Source: Planctomycetota bacterium
GTDB taxonomy: Bacteria; Planctomycetota; Planctomycetia; Pirellulales; Pirellulaceae
Length of the DNA: 64,000 nucleotides
Direction: 5' to 3'
Assembly (NCBI GenBank): GCA_029259935.1
Contig: JAJDEH010000196.1
Span: 1 to 64,000, forward strand
The notes beneath the pieces were generated by a model. It did no database searches. It had not been told where the DNA came from and worked only from the letters and a program-made list of their open reading frames with translations. The translations under genes were made by a program, and so were the position numbers. Below, in pieces: positions 45,525 through 56,137 of this stretch (its first letter is position 1; the number at the start of each line of letters is the position of its first letter).

Positions 45525-47030
45525 TCAGCTATGGTCAACAGGTGTTGGCAACTGTCCGGCGACGCCCTCGGGTTTCGCCTCGGGAATGTTGGACTCCTTC
45601 CTTGTGCCACAAATCGCGATATCGACAGCTTCCGTGTCGTTACCTGGTAATTTGAATTTAACTTCCTTGAAAGTTGCTTCGGCGGTGATCAGGTCGATGG
45701 CCTTGCGTTCGATGATTTGATTTCGCAAGGTGTCCATCATGCCCCGTTTTTCCAACTGGGCTCGCACGCGACGCGGCGACTCGCCCTGTTGATAAGCGAT
45801 CAGTGCAATCTCCTGATCGTAGTCTTCCGGCAGATCCTCGATGTTCTCTTCTTCCGCGATGCGTTCCAGAATGAAATGTTCTTTCAGCGACGTTGCGGTC
45901 GAGGCCAAGCTGTTCTGGCGTAGATCGTTGGCGTAAGCTTGAATCTGATCGTCGTTGAAGCCGCTCCGCTGCAACTCCAAGATGGACCGTTCTAGTTCTC
46001 GATGAGCTTGCCGCTTGAGCAGTTCGGGAGGCAGTTCCCACGTGGCGGCTTCGGTCAATTGGGCCGTAATTTGCTCGCGCACGCTCTTGTTTTGATGATA
46101 CGAAAGCTGGCGTTCCAGTTCTTGTTGCACGCCGTCTCGCAAGTCTCCCTCGTTCTCAAACCCGCCCAGCGACTGCAGCAATTCGTCGGTCAGCTCGGGA
46201 AGTTCCACCTGCTTGACGTCAAGCACATCGAACTTGGCATCCACTTCCTTGCCTTGCATTTCTACGTCTTCGGCACTGGCACTGACTTTGATCTTGGCCT
46301 CTTTCGAATCGCCCTCGGTGACACCCACCATCAGACTCTCAAAGTCCTTGAGCGTACCATCGCGAAAACTCAAACTCGGCCGGATACAAATCGACTGCTC
46401 TTCACCCTTGGAAAGGACTTTACCATCGTGTTCAAACGCGATGTTCACCGTCACATAGTCTCCCGCTTCGGCCGGGCCGTCGTGGGGTACCAGCGTCGAG
46501 TGGCGGTTGAGCAGATTCTTCAAATGCGCGTCGATGTCTTTCTTGGTGAATTTGCGAGTCGGCTGATCGAGACTGAGTTTCTTCCATTGCGGCATATCGA
46601 ATTCCGGCCGCACTTCCAAATCGAACTCGTACGTCATCGGCCCTTCGTCGGGAATGTCGATGGCGTCGAAATCAAAATCGGGTTCGCTGATCGCCGAAAA
46701 ACTTTTCTCGTCGCTGACTTGGGCGATGCTGTCCATCAGCAACGAACCTTTGACTTGGTCCGACACCTGGTGGCGAAACTTGCTTTCGACAAGCTTTCGC
46801 GGAGCGCGGCCCTTGCGAAAACCGGGAACTTCGGCCTCGGGTAACAGTTCGTCGAACTTGTCCTTGAAGTAACGCTCGATATCATCACGCGAAATGGTGA
46901 CCGTGATGTGGCGTTCGCAGGCGCTCGGCTCGGCGACCTGCAATGTCAAGGAAAGCTTCGGCGTTTCCGCCTCGCCCGCCCCTTTTTCGTCTTCTGCCGG
47001 GATGTCTTCAGCGTCGGTGTCGGTAGCCAT
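45525..47030 (-). CDS. tig: Trigger factor chaperone/peptidyl-prolyl isomerase
   Basis: 501 residues. The N-terminal ribosome-binding domain contains PGFRKGRAPRKLVESKF (the family's GFRxGxxP signature, about residues 70-85). The FKBP-type isomerase domain follows (AGDYVTVNIAFEHDG) and then the helical C-terminal arms, with acidic stretches. Binds nascent chains at the ribosome exit. The start is ATG 47030; a longer frame upstream runs through the tRNA-Gly gene and is rejected. The N-terminal 30 residues before LSLTLQVAEPSACERHITV are acidic and not typical. Followed by two clpP genes, the usual tig-clpP order. Confidence 0.96.
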   Translation of the reverse strand: MATDTDAEDIPAEDEKGAGEAETPKLSLTLQVAEPSACERHITVTISRDDIERYFKDKFDELLPEAEVPGFRKGRAPRKLVESKFRHQVSDQVKGSLLMDSIAQVSDEKSFSAISEPDFDFDAIDIPDEGPMTYEFDLEVRPEFDMPQWKKLSLDQPTRKFTKKDIDAHLKNLLNRHSTLVPHDGPAEAGDYVTVNIAFEHDGKVLSKGEEQSICIRPSLSFRDGTLKDFESLMVGVTEGDSKEAKIKVSASAEDVEMQGKEVDAKFDVLDVKQVELPELTDELLQSLGGFENEGDLRDGVQQELERQLSYHQNKSVREQITAQLTEAATWELPPELLKRQAHRELERSILELQRSGFNDDQIQAYANDLRQNSLASTATSLKEHFILERIAEEENIEDLPEDYDQEIALIAYQQGESPRRVRAQLEKRGMMDTLRNQIIERKAIDLITAEATFKEVKFKLPGNDTEAVDIAICGTRKESNIPEAKPEGVAGQLPTPVDHS

Positions 47031-47067
47031 CAAGGAACCTGCGCGGGGATGGAAGCTAAACAAAAAG

Positions 47068-47140
47068 AGCGGGTGATGGGATTCGAACCCACGACAACAA
47101 CGTTGGCAACGTTGTGCTCTGCCAACTGAGCTACACCCGC
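47068..47140 (-). tRNA. tRNA-Gly (anticodon GCC)
   Basis: 73-base cloverleaf: acceptor GCGGGTG / CACCCGC, D-arm with AGCTCAGTTGGCAGAGC, anticodon GCC at 47105-47107 in loop TTGCCAA, T-arm TGGGTTCGAATCCCA. Discriminator T (47068). No CCA encoded. It lies 37 bases before the tig start on the same strand, so both may share a transcript. Confidence 0.97.
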
Positions 47141-47608
47141 AGTTGACCGCCCAAGCGCGGAAACAGACCGCACGCTCCTGAAAGCGGAATATCGGATTAT
47201 ATGTCCGCCAAATTGCCATGCAAGGGCAGTTAGGCTACTTGTACGATGAATCGCCATTCTATTTGACCGAAAGATCCCGCAACCAAACCAAGGCACGTCC
47301 GCATGCTATCGCAACCGGCTAAAATACGGAGTTCAATAGCTTGAATGCGTAAAATAAAAAGACTGGGTAGTTTTGGTTACCCGAAAATTCCGCATTGCCA
47401 GCTTGGTGCGGAACCAATCTTGACTGATTTCGTAAGCTATTATTGTAAATAGGTTTAAATTCATCGCGCACGTCCAGGGCCGCGCAATTAGTTGCGACGA
47501 AACCTAGTGCCCGATAGACTACAGTGCTTTTTCCCAAGGGCGAAGGACGAGTACATTAGTCGTCTTTCCCGCCGATTCTGGCGGCCGGATAGTTGGAGTG
47601 GATCAGTG
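47141..47608. other. AT-richer gap between tRNA-Gly and the FHA gene
   Basis: 468 bases, divergent promoters expected. A hairpin with stem TTCCGCA/TGCGGAA (47388-47413) lies in it. TTGACT with later AT-rich stretches (about 47419-47455) may be a promoter for the FHA gene. No coding frame is convincing. Confidence 0.4.
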
Positions 47609-48229
47609 ATGGACGCAAAACTTGTCGTTGTGGGCGGCGAAGCGAAAGCGGCGGAAGTCCAATTGAAGCTGCCAACCATCATTGGGCGTGGCCGAGACGC
47701 TTCTTTGACCTTGCCGCATCCGCTGGTGAGCCGCCAGCATTGCGAAATCTTCGAATCCGAAGGAAGGCTGTTCGTCCGCGATCTCGGGTCTTTGAACGGC
47801 ACGTTTGTCAACAATGAAAAGCTGGAAGGCGAACGGGAATTGCCCTCGGGAAATTTGCTCACCATTGGGACGGTAACTTTCCGGGCCGTGTACGAGGCCG
47901 AAAATGAGGAGACCGGCGACGTGGGCGGAGATGAACCGGCCGCCGCCCCTCAGCCCACCGAGTCGACGGCGGTGGCTTCCACGGCGGCCACCGTGCAAGT
48001 TTCCAACGATCCGCTCGTCGACCCGCTTGATCTAACGTCGGGCCCAACTCCCATGGTCGACGATGAGGACGCAAGTTCATTTGAATTTGAAGAAGTCGAG
48101 GAAATCGAGGAAGTCGAAGAGGGAGGTCTCGATTTTTCCGACGACACGGCTCCCCAAGAACATGTTGATTCCAATTCCGAGGTAGCCGACGACGACTTCT
48201 TGGACACGTTCCTAAAAGAAATCGAGTAG
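47609..48229 (+). CDS. FHA-domain protein
   Basis: 206 residues. The forkhead-associated fold is clear at about 5-95: TIIGRGRDASLTLPHPLVSRQHCEI with the phosphothreonine-binding R, S and RH, and VRDLGSLNGTFVNNEKL. It binds phosphothreonine peptides in kinase signalling. The C-terminal half is a Ala/Thr/Pro then Glu/Asp-rich tail (EFEEVEEIEEVEEGGLDF) with a short predicted helix at the end (DDFLDTFLKEIE). The start is ATG 47609, because an upstream frame lacks family match. No kinase neighbour is seen. Confidence 0.9.
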   Translation: MDAKLVVVGGEAKAAEVQLKLPTIIGRGRDASLTLPHPLVSRQHCEIFESEGRLFVRDLGSLNGTFVNNEKLEGERELPSGNLLTIGTVTFRAVYEAENEETGDVGGDEPAAAPQPTESTAVASTAATVQVSNDPLVDPLDLTSGPTPMVDDEDASSFEFEEVEEIEEVEEGGLDFSDDTAPQEHVDSNSEVADDDFLDTFLKEIE

Positions 48230-48316
48230 CCAGTTTCCCCCATCACTCCCCAACGCTTGCCTCATGCTTCATGACGAGCTTCGTCATGACGGTCGCGGCT
48301 CTCTAGAGACCCCCCC

Positions 48317-50380
48317 ATGAATCGCTCATTTATTAGTCTGCTTTCACCACGCGCATGTGGTTGGTGTTTGTTGTTACTGTTTGCGGCAAGCCAGCTTTCT
48401 GGCTGCGGGATCGAGCCTCCGGCACCCGCGGCGGAACCAAATGCGGCAGTAAAACCGCCACCCAAAAAGGATACCGCCAAGCAACACACGAATCGTCTAG
48501 CGACTGAAACCAGCCCGTATCTGTTGCTGCACGCGCACAACCCCGTCGATTGGTACCCATGGGGAGAAGAAGCACTGGCCAAGGCCAAGAAGGAAAATAA
48601 GGTCATCTTTCTTTCGATTGGATATTCCAGTTGCCATTGGTGCCACGTGATGGAGCGAGAGTCCTTTTTAGATAAAGAAATCGCGGCCCTTTTGAACAAG
48701 CATTTCATTTGCATCAAGGTCGACCGCGAGGAGCGGCCCGACGTCGATTCGATCTACATGACGTCGCTAAACGTCTTTCACCAGTTAACGGGATCGAGCC
48801 GGGGCGGCGGATGGCCGTTATCGATGTTCCTGACTCCGGAGGCAAAACCATTTTTTGGCGGAACCTATTTTCCCGCCCGCGACGGCGACCGCGGCGCGGC
48901 GACCGGATTTCTGACCGTGGTTACCAAGGTGCGGGAAGCTTGGAAAGACAATCCCGACTCCATCAAAAAAGACGCCGAGACGGTCACGCGATTTACCAAG
49001 ACTGAACTAGAAGGGCAGCGACCCGACGCCTTGGCCGCCATTGATCAAACACTGGTCGATCAAACGCTGGAAGGGCTGACGGATCAATTCGACGAACAAT
49101 ACGGCGGCTTCGGCTATGATCCGCGTCAGGCGAATCGGCCCAAGTTTCCCGAACCTTCGAATCTCATATTCCTACTGGATCGCATCCACAAAACGAAAGA
49201 CGAAAAGTCGAAAGAAATGCTGATCGCTTCGCTGGAACGAATGGCGATGGGTGGAATTCGCGACCATTTGGGCGGCGGCTTTCACCGCTACAGCGTCGAT
49301 CGATTTTGGAAGATCCCCCACTTTGAAAAGATGCTGTACGACAACGGGCAACTGGCCAGCGTCTATTCCGAAGCCTATTTGTTAACCGGGCGGGACGACT
49401 TCAAACGCATTATCGAGGAAATGCTGGACTTCGTACTCCGTGAAATGACCGACAGGAACGGCGGATTCTATTCGGCCCTGGACGCCGAATCGGAAGACGA
49501 AGAAGGTAAGTTCTATCGTTGGGGAAAGGACGAAGTTGCGTCTCTGCTGACCGGCGACGAAATGAAGTTGTTTAGTTCCGTCTATGGACTGAACGGGTCG
49601 CCGAACTTCGAAGAACATTATTACGCGCCGCAATTTGACAAGCCGCTGACGAAATTGGCCGAAGCTCACGAATTGAGTGTCGTCGAGTTGGATGATCGAC
49701 TGAGGCCGATTCGAGCGAAGCTGCTGGCCGTGCGAGACAAACGTCCGCGACCGCTGACCGACACCAAGATCCTTACCAGTTGGAACGGCCTGATGATCCG
49801 AGGTTTCGCCGACGCTGGCCGCGCGTTGAAAGAGCCTCGATATGTTCACGCGGCGGAAAGAGCGGCCGACTTTGTCCTTAAGAACCTGCGCACCGAGGAC
49901 GGACGACTATTGAGAACCTACGGCGGCGGCCACGCCAAGCTGAACGCCTATCTGAGCGACTATGCGTTCTTGGTCGACGGGCTGATCGCGCTCTACCGCG
50001 CGACCGACGAACAGAAGTGGCTCGACGCGGCCGAGAAATTGACGGACCAGCAGTTGAAGCTGTACTGGGACGAAAAGTCGGGCGGCTTTTTCTTTACGTC
50101 GGACGATCACGAGTCGCTATTAGCGCGAGTCAAGAAGCCGTATGACGGGGCGCAACCAAGCGGTAATTCCGTCGCGGCGCACAACTTGGTCTATCTGTCC
50201 CAGAAACTGAAACGCGACGAATACCTCGAAAAGGCGGAAGCAACGATCCGTTCCGTTTCCGCCTTGCTCAAGCGGGCCCCGCACGCCGCGCCACGCATGG
50301 TGACCGCGGCCAGCGACTTCCTCGCCATCAAAGCTCCCGACGACGCCGACGAGAAGAAAAAGCCACCCCAGAAGCCGTGA
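48317..50380 (+). CDS. DUF255/thioredoxin-fold lipoprotein (YyaL/SPATA20-like)
   Basis: 687 residues. [16 protein letters not shown] is a lipobox. The thioredoxin-like DUF255 domain (about 60-220) has [20 protein letters not shown] and [18 protein letters not shown], giving a CxxC-type redox site. The C-terminal 430 residues form an alpha/alpha barrel like N-acylglucosamine epimerases: [47 protein letters not shown]. Most homologues are cytoplasmic; the lipobox suggests this one is exported. Substrate not established. Confidence 0.93.
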   Translation: MNRSFISLLSPRACGWCLLLLFAASQLSGCGIEPPAPAAEPNAAVKPPPKKDTAKQHTNRLATETSPYLLLHAHNPVDWYPWGEEALAKAKKENKVIFLSIGYSSCHWCHVMERESFLDKEIAALLNKHFICIKVDREERPDVDSIYMTSLNVFHQLTGSSRGGGWPLSMFLTPEAKPFFGGTYFPARDGDRGAATGFLTVVTKVREAWKDNPDSIKKDAETVTRFTKTELEGQRPDALAAIDQTLVDQTLEGLTDQFDEQYGGFGYDPRQANRPKFPEPSNLIFLLDRIHKTKDEKSKEMLIASLERMAMGGIRDHLGGGFHRYSVDRFWKIPHFEKMLYDNGQLASVYSEAYLLTGRDDFKRIIEEMLDFVLREMTDRNGGFYSALDAESEDEEGKFYRWGKDEVASLLTGDEMKLFSSVYGLNGSPNFEEHYYAPQFDKPLTKLAEAHELSVVELDDRLRPIRAKLLAVRDKRPRPLTDTKILTSWNGLMIRGFADAGRALKEPRYVHAAERAADFVLKNLRTEDGRLLRTYGGGHAKLNAYLSDYAFLVDGLIALYRATDEQKWLDAAEKLTDQQLKLYWDEKSGGFFFTSDDHESLLARVKKPYDGAQPSGNSVAAHNLVYLSQKLKRDEYLEKAEATIRSVSALLKRAPHAAPRMVTAASDFLAIKAPDDADEKKKPPQKP

Positions 50381-50531
50381 TGAACGAGGTGCCCGTTCCG
50401 TGAACAAGTGGATTGGTCGATCCATCGAGTTTGACGAGTAGTGGAACAGGAAGTGTCAGACATGCCCGCGAGGGGTAGCTAAATATACAAATCAATCTTT
50501 GTGCTGACGGTCGGTGGGCTAGAATGCCCCC

Positions 50532-50864
50532 ATGCCCACTCCCCAACCCAAACCGAAACGCCGTTGGTGGACGCCTCGATTCTCGGTTCGGACGCTCGCG
50601 ATCGTTGTCACGCTCGTTTGCCTCTATTTTGGCTGCTGGGAAATGACAGAACGGTTTGCCCGCGGCCAGCCAGAACTTGCTGAACCGTTCCAAGGCGATG
50701 TCAACGGCTTCATCATCCTGGGGGTTGAATCACCAGCACCGTTTATCGTTAGCGACTACGGATGGGTATTGGATTCAGGTGGAAACGTTTCGTTTCGCCA
50801 GTATCACGTTTGGTTCCTTGGCTTCAAGGCCAAAATCTGGAGCGAGTACGGCTCGCCGTTATAA
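50532..50864 (+). CDS. Small membrane-anchored protein
   Basis: 110 residues with basic RRWWTPRFSVRTLAIVVTLVCLYFGCW, the basic-plus-helix start common in small planctomycete membrane proteins. The outer part is acidic/aromatic (VESPAPFIVSDYGWVLDSG). Function unknown. Confidence 0.65.
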   Translation: MPTPQPKPKRRWWTPRFSVRTLAIVVTLVCLYFGCWEMTERFARGQPELAEPFQGDVNGFIILGVESPAPFIVSDYGWVLDSGGNVSFRQYHVWFLGFKAKIWSEYGSPL

Positions 50865-51334
50865 TTATCGCCATGTCCAGTGAAATCCGTTGTCGGTCGA
50901 AGGGCTATAACCGACCGTGGGGCAGAACGGCCGTAGCTGGTGATTTTCCGCTGGCTTGATTCGACCTGAAGATCCGTTGTTTCGGTAGCCGACGAAGGCG
51001 ATAACAACGTCGCATCGAACATTGCGACACGTTGACGTGGCAATCTTGCTGGCAGTTTGATTTCCGCGAGGTATCCTCCATGTTCAAATCGCATAGTCGC
51101 GATTCTCGACTCGGTGCGACGACTGAGGGCCATCGACAGCGGAAGGAAACCGGCCCGGCCGAGTGACGGGAACGTCAGATGAAGTGCGGATCGGTGGAGA
51201 TTGCACCTGTGTTCATTGAATCCGACACATCTGAATCCGACGTTTCTGAATTCCAGCTTCTGAATTCCAATTTGCCATGCACCGCACTATCATAAGGGCA
51301 ACTCTGCTACCTGCCGCTTTTAGGTGCTTCGCCC
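50865..51334. other. Gap with short repeats
   Basis: 470 bases without a convincing gene. TTCTGAATTCC occurs twice at about 51243-51268, preceded by two related TCTGAATCCGAC-type units. This could contain the promoter of the oxidoreductase gene. Confidence 0.4.
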
Positions 51335-52675
51335 ATGAGCCACTCACTTTCCCGCCGACAATTCCTTCAAGCTGCGTCGACCGTGGGAACCGCGACCATC
51401 GTGTCCGCGACGGCGCTGGGGACTGTGGCGCGAGCGGCACCCAGCGCGCGGATCACCGTCGGTGTCGTGGGGCTTGGCGCGCGAGGATTCAATTTGCTGG
51501 ATGCCATGCTGGACGAACCGGACGTGCAGGTCGTGGCCCTTTGCGACGTTGATCAATTGCACCATCGCGATCGGCCCTGGGGGACGGGAACGGCCTATGG
51601 TCGCGAGCCGGCGAAACAACGGGTCGACTCCCACTATGCGAAAGCCGCAAAGTCGCGCGCCAAAAGTGACGTGGAAGTTCACTCGGACTTTCGCCAATTG
51701 TGCGCCCGAGAAGACGTGGATGTCGTCGTGGTCGCCACGCCCGATCACTGGCATGCGCTGGTCACGCTCGAAGCGCTGCGCGCGGGCAAGGATGTCTATT
51801 GTGAAAAGCCGGTGACACACACGTTTTCAGAAGGGCAATTGGTGTACCAAGAAGTCGCGCGGCGCGAGGCCGTTTTCCAAGTCGGTTCGCAGCAGCGATC
51901 GGGGCCCGATTTCCGCCGAGCGGCGGAATTGGTCCGCGACGGCCGCATCGGACAACTGCGCCGCGTCGAAGTGGGGCTTCCGCCCGGCTACGCCAAACCG
52001 ATGGGCGAAGCGATCAGCAAGAGCCCTCCCAAACAGCTCGACTACAACTTCTGGACGGGCCCCGCGCCGTTGATGGCTTACATGCGTGCCCGCAACCATC
52101 GCTGGTGGCGCGGACACCGGGCCTACGGCGGCGGCGTGCTGATGGACTTCATCGGACATCATAACGACATCGCTCATTGGGGGATGGGCATGGACCAAAA
52201 CGGGCCTACTAACGTCGAGGCGGTCGGCTGGAAGCTCCCCGAAACCGACATTTACGACACACCGCGGGATTACGACATTCGCTGTGCGTACGCCGGAGGC
52301 ATCACGACTTCGATTTCCAACCGCAATCCATTGGGAACCAAGTTCATTGGGGAAGAGGGTTGGATCTACGTCAACCGCAGCGGACTGACGGCGTCGGACC
52401 CGCGATTCGTCGCCAAGGAAGTGGAACGGAAAACGAAGTACTCGTATCCGTATCATATTCGCAATTTCCTCGACTGCGTAAAGTCGCGCGAAACCTGCAT
52501 CGCCCCGGCGGAAACGGGCCATCGCTCGATCACCCCAGGCCACCTGGGCTACGTCTCGCACGAACTAGGCCGAGCCATCCAATGGGACCCCGCAGCCGAA
52601 CGCGTCATCAACGACGAAGAAGCTGACAAGCGGCTCAAAACCACCACCTATCGCAAACCATGGCAACTTGCCTGA
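51335..52675 (+). CDS. Gfo/Idh/MocA-family oxidoreductase, Tat-exported
   Basis: 446 residues. SRRQFLQAASTVGTATIVSATALGTVARA is a twin-arginine signal. The NAD(P)-binding Rossmann fold follows (ITVGVVGLGARGFNLLDAML). VVVATPDHWHALVTLEALRAGKDVYCEKPVTHT gives the EKP signature, where the lysine is catalytic. GGGVLMDFIGHHNDIAHWGMG is the C-terminal domain helix typical of the subfamily. It probably acts on sugar-related substrates in the periplasm. No partner gene is adjacent. Confidence 0.93.
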   Translation: MSHSLSRRQFLQAASTVGTATIVSATALGTVARAAPSARITVGVVGLGARGFNLLDAMLDEPDVQVVALCDVDQLHHRDRPWGTGTAYGREPAKQRVDSHYAKAAKSRAKSDVEVHSDFRQLCAREDVDVVVVATPDHWHALVTLEALRAGKDVYCEKPVTHTFSEGQLVYQEVARREAVFQVGSQQRSGPDFRRAAELVRDGRIGQLRRVEVGLPPGYAKPMGEAISKSPPKQLDYNFWTGPAPLMAYMRARNHRWWRGHRAYGGGVLMDFIGHHNDIAHWGMGMDQNGPTNVEAVGWKLPETDIYDTPRDYDIRCAYAGGITTSISNRNPLGTKFIGEEGWIYVNRSGLTASDPRFVAKEVERKTKYSYPYHIRNFLDCVKSRETCIAPAETGHRSITPGHLGYVSHELGRAIQWDPAAERVINDEEADKRLKTTTYRKPWQLA

Positions 52676-52694
52676 GCGTCATCGAACCCTAATT

Positions 52695-53282
52695 ATGACC
52701 AACTCGCAATGGAATTTTTACGCAACCCAAGAACTTGCGGGTATGCTCGCCCGCGACGGGCTCCGTTGTCCACATTGTGAACGTCAGACGCACGACGTTG
52801 ACATCATTGAAAATGACGAGACTTCGCTATTGCATTGTCGTTTGTGCGACACTGACTTTTCCCCGGTCGACTATCACGCCGCAAAACGAAAACCGCCAAA
52901 GACCGGATTGTCAATGCTTTACCGCCCCATCGGTGAAAACGAACTCGCATTGATAGAGCAATCCGGTTTCAAACGTTTTCCACCAAGACTTGAAGGGCAA
53001 CCGATTTTTTATCCGGTACTCACACAGGACTACGCGGACGCCATCGCGCGTGATTGGAATTCAACCGATGCCAAACACAACTACGTAGGATTCGTAACAC
53101 GATTCCAAATCCGCAACGAGTTTCTATCCGACTACGAAATACAGACTGCGGCCGACAAATCCACTCTCGAGTACTGGATTCCGGCCGAAGACCTCGATTC
53201 ATTTTGCGACAATATTGTTGGTACCATTGACATCATCGCTGAGTTTCGCAACGGTCAACTCGTTTCGCAAATGCTGAACTGA
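52695..53282 (+). CDS. Zinc-ribbon protein with an ADP-ribosylation/crystallin-J1-like annotation pattern, unassigned
   Basis: 195 residues. CPHCERQTHDV with HCRLC form a two-knuckle CxxC ribbon. The rest (LYRPIGENELALIEQSGFKRFPPR, FYPVLTQDYADAIARDWN, VGFVTRFQIRNEFLSDYEIQ, YWIPAEDLDSFCDNIVG) matches a pattern I recall from small bacterial proteins often labelled ADP-ribosylation/crystallin J1; the label is uncertain. No catalytic residues were recognised. ATG 52695 lies 19 bases after the oxidoreductase stop. The upstream frame to 52668 overlaps that gene. Confidence 0.6.
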   Translation: MTNSQWNFYATQELAGMLARDGLRCPHCERQTHDVDIIENDETSLLHCRLCDTDFSPVDYHAAKRKPPKTGLSMLYRPIGENELALIEQSGFKRFPPRLEGQPIFYPVLTQDYADAIARDWNSTDAKHNYVGFVTRFQIRNEFLSDYEIQTAADKSTLEYWIPAEDLDSFCDNIVGTIDIIAEFRNGQLVSQMLN

Positions 53283-53399
53283 ACACAGACAACAGTATAT
53301 TGCGAATTGCAAATTGTCCGTTTCAAGACAGCCAGATTGATCGCAATGCGTTTCTTTATGTAGCAAGTCACGTCGCTGAATTCCAGGAGAAGCGAAGCC

Positions 53400-55151
53400 G
53401 TGAACGAATCCAACATGCGGAGACTCCACGATCAACAACTGGCCTCGCCTTCTTGCCGTTGTCCTTCTGAAGCTGTGGATCGAGCGGCAATGGGCGTCCC
53501 GCGCGGGAACTCCTTCATGCAATGCGCCACGGCCTTGGTCGCATGGGCGGCATTCGTCTTCGTTATGCCGATGATCGACGTTCGTGCGGACGATCCAGAC
53601 CCCGCAGCCAAGGCACCCGGCAGCGTAGAAAAAGAGAAGAAAGAAAAAGCGTCCCAGCCCAAGATCACCGTCTCCAAGGAAACAACCTTTATTGATGGGC
53701 CGCTGAGCGACCAGGGATACGTCAACTACATCGAGGCATTGCATCAACAGTACTCGAAGGGTGTCACGCCCAAAAACAACGCGGCTGTTGCGATGGCCCT
53801 GGCGATGGGGCCCAACTGTGGCGAAATGGGCTCGATGACCGTCGAATACAAGAAGGAATTCTACAAGCGGCTTGGAATCGAGATGCCGGCGGAGAAAGGC
53901 GATTATCTGGTGACGCTCAGCGAGCTTGCGCCACTGATGGATATCGACATCAACCAAGTGAACCACGAGCAAGAACTATCGACTCGGGGGCCATTCACGA
54001 AGAAAGATCTGCCGACCATGGCCCGCTGGATCGAAGTCAACGAAAAGCCGTTGGCCGTGATCACTGCGGGGATGAAGAGGTCCCGTTGGTATATGCCGCT
54101 GGTTGCAGATGCCGGGGACACGATGATCCTTACCCTGCTGATGCCGAACGTATACAGCGCGCGATCCGTGGGGCGATTGCTCAATGCACGCGCGATGAAC
54201 CGGCTAAGCGCGGGCGATGTAGAGGGCGCCTGGCAAGACTTGATGACGATTCATCGCCTAGCGAGACATGTTGCCCAAGGCACCAGGTTGATTGAGCGTC
54301 TTGTCGGTCTCGCGCTGGACGGAATCGCCTGTCACGGAGATCGCATCATTGCTCAAAGTGGCCAGGTAATGACGCCGCAGGCGCTGGGATTTCGAGATCA
54401 ACTAGAGCAGTTGTCTCCCATTCCGCGCATGGCCGACTCGATCAACATTGGCGAGCGCTACATGTTTCTAGACGCCTGCACTCATCTGGCGCGCGACACG
54501 GCTGGCGTCAAAGAATTCATCAGCATTGAATACGATGGCAGTCTCTCCAGTACACTGACGGGACTACTTGCCAAGAGGTTGATCGACTGGGACGAGCCGA
54601 TGAAGATCGGAAACCAGTGGTATGACAAGCTAGTGGAAGCGGCGCGGAAGCCATCCTACCTCGAGAAAAAAGAGGCACTGGACGTCATCGACGCTGAGCT
54701 AAAGAAGTTGGCGGAACGCGCTGCAAACGTGAAAGCATTTATGCTCAAGCTGCTGCTGGCGGGATCGCGCCGCAGGGTGGTCGGACGGCAAGTGGGCGCT
54801 GTTCTCGTTTCTTTGTTCTTACCCGTGACCATCGCGACGATCGACGCGGAGGCTCGAGCGGACCTGGACCTCGACATGACCCGCATCACGCTCGCTCTGA
54901 CGGCATTCCATATCGACCACGGCCGTTTTCCTGAATCGCTCGATAAGTTGGCTCCGAAATACATAGCCGAATTGCCGCGGGACCCGTTCGTCGAGCGACC
55001 CTTGAAGTATTCACTTACACCGGACGGATACCTGATGTACAGCGTGGGTGCCAACCAAGTCGATGATGCCGGAAATGGTTGGTGGGAAGATCGCCAGGAC
55101 GGCGACGATCTTGCTGTTCGATTTCCCCGTGCCAAGAAGGTTGAAGAATAA
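53400..55151 (+). CDS. Exported protein with GspG-like tail, unassigned
   Basis: 583 residues from GTG 53400, preceded by AGGAG; a later ATG 53517 would start at a signal-like CATALVAWAAFVFVMPMIDVRA. The large middle part (helical, with AGDTMILTLLMPNVYSARSVG and GDVEGAWQDLMTIHRLARHV) is a family I do not recognise. The C-terminus (DLDMTRITLALTAFHIDHGRFPESLDKLAPKYIAELPRDPF) resembles the tail of planctomycete proteins with a type II pseudopilin-like GspG pattern. Function unknown. Confidence 0.7.
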   Translation: MNESNMRRLHDQQLASPSCRCPSEAVDRAAMGVPRGNSFMQCATALVAWAAFVFVMPMIDVRADDPDPAAKAPGSVEKEKKEKASQPKITVSKETTFIDGPLSDQGYVNYIEALHQQYSKGVTPKNNAAVAMALAMGPNCGEMGSMTVEYKKEFYKRLGIEMPAEKGDYLVTLSELAPLMDIDINQVNHEQELSTRGPFTKKDLPTMARWIEVNEKPLAVITAGMKRSRWYMPLVADAGDTMILTLLMPNVYSARSVGRLLNARAMNRLSAGDVEGAWQDLMTIHRLARHVAQGTRLIERLVGLALDGIACHGDRIIAQSGQVMTPQALGFRDQLEQLSPIPRMADSINIGERYMFLDACTHLARDTAGVKEFISIEYDGSLSSTLTGLLAKRLIDWDEPMKIGNQWYDKLVEAARKPSYLEKKEALDVIDAELKKLAERAANVKAFMLKLLLAGSRRRVVGRQVGAVLVSLFLPVTIATIDAEARADLDLDMTRITLALTAFHIDHGRFPESLDKLAPKYIAELPRDPFVERPLKYSLTPDGYLMYSVGANQVDDAGNGWWEDRQDGDDLAVRFPRAKKVEE

Positions 55152-55190
55152 GGCGCCGAGTACTTAAGCCAGGCTGAAAGGATCGCGTCG

Positions 55191-55964
55191 ATGAAATTCC
55201 ATCTTACGTTGGCACTTCTTTGTTTCCTCGTCCCCTCGACCGCTTGGGCCCAACGCGATCCGCCAGTTTGGGAATGCTACCTTCCGTCGATCACGATAAC
55301 CCACGCCGAGAAATCCAAGTTGGCACTCGATCTCGTGCTGAAGAAGGAAACCGGTCCAGTCGAGCATCGAGAACATCAGATGTACTTGATCGGCTACCTC
55401 AAGGAAGATGAAGCCGAGATTCTAAAAATCTCGTCCGACGTTTCACTTTTGAACAAGAGCAAGAAGAAGGACGAGAGACTTTTTCTCGACGCACTCATTG
55501 AAAAAGAACTGGTCACGGTGATCGATACGCAAGTCGGAAAACGGCAGTCTTTTGCCGGGCAAGATGTGTCGGGAAAATATGCCGACGGATCTAGTGCTGG
55601 CCGAAATAGGGCGGACTTCCTCAAGCTGAACACTTTTCCTTTCAGCTTCGAGGTGAAGAAGTCGGACCTATTTGACGCGATCGCCAAACTCAAGCACTTT
55701 CAGCCGGACAAGGTCGATACGTTTGGCTATTTCAAAAGCAAGTTCAAACTGTTGGCATTTGTTCCCGTAAACGATTGCAAATACGCGACCAAAGTTGCCG
55801 AGGGAATACGGGGAAAGCATGACTTCCCCCACTTCGACGACCGCGTTGACGCCGAGGGACAGGCGCTGTTTTGGTCGACTCCCATACTCTATTTCCGTCC
55901 GCTGCCTTACGAATTTCAGTTTCGAAAGGACAAAGGGGACGCCGTTCTTGTGTATATCAATTAA
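55191..55964 (+). CDS. Secreted protein, unassigned
   Basis: 257 residues with a clear signal peptide (LTLALLCFLVPSTAWAQ). The mature part is Lys/Asp-rich, with no recognised domain. The previous gene ends 39 bases upstream on the same strand, so it may be co-transcribed. Confidence 0.7.
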   Translation: MKFHLTLALLCFLVPSTAWAQRDPPVWECYLPSITITHAEKSKLALDLVLKKETGPVEHREHQMYLIGYLKEDEAEILKISSDVSLLNKSKKKDERLFLDALIEKELVTVIDTQVGKRQSFAGQDVSGKYADGSSAGRNRADFLKLNTFPFSFEVKKSDLFDAIAKLKHFQPDKVDTFGYFKSKFKLLAFVPVNDCKYATKVAEGIRGKHDFPHFDDRVDAEGQALFWSTPILYFRPLPYEFQFRKDKGDAVLVYIN

Positions 55965-56137
55965 CGAGACAGCAGACTTTCGGCGTTGGTCGATTTGGAT
56001 GAGTTCCGTGAAACTGCGTGAGCATCAACGCTGCCGTGAATTGTCCCGTCACTCACCAGCCAATGTTCTTCGGCGCTTGAATAGGTTAGTCTGCCGGTTC
56101 GTCGAATCCTATTCCGTCCTTTTTCAATTCCTGTCAC

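Noticed and set aside
47031..47219. Upstream extension of tig
   Set aside because: It runs through the tRNA-Gly gene and lacks trigger-factor similarity.
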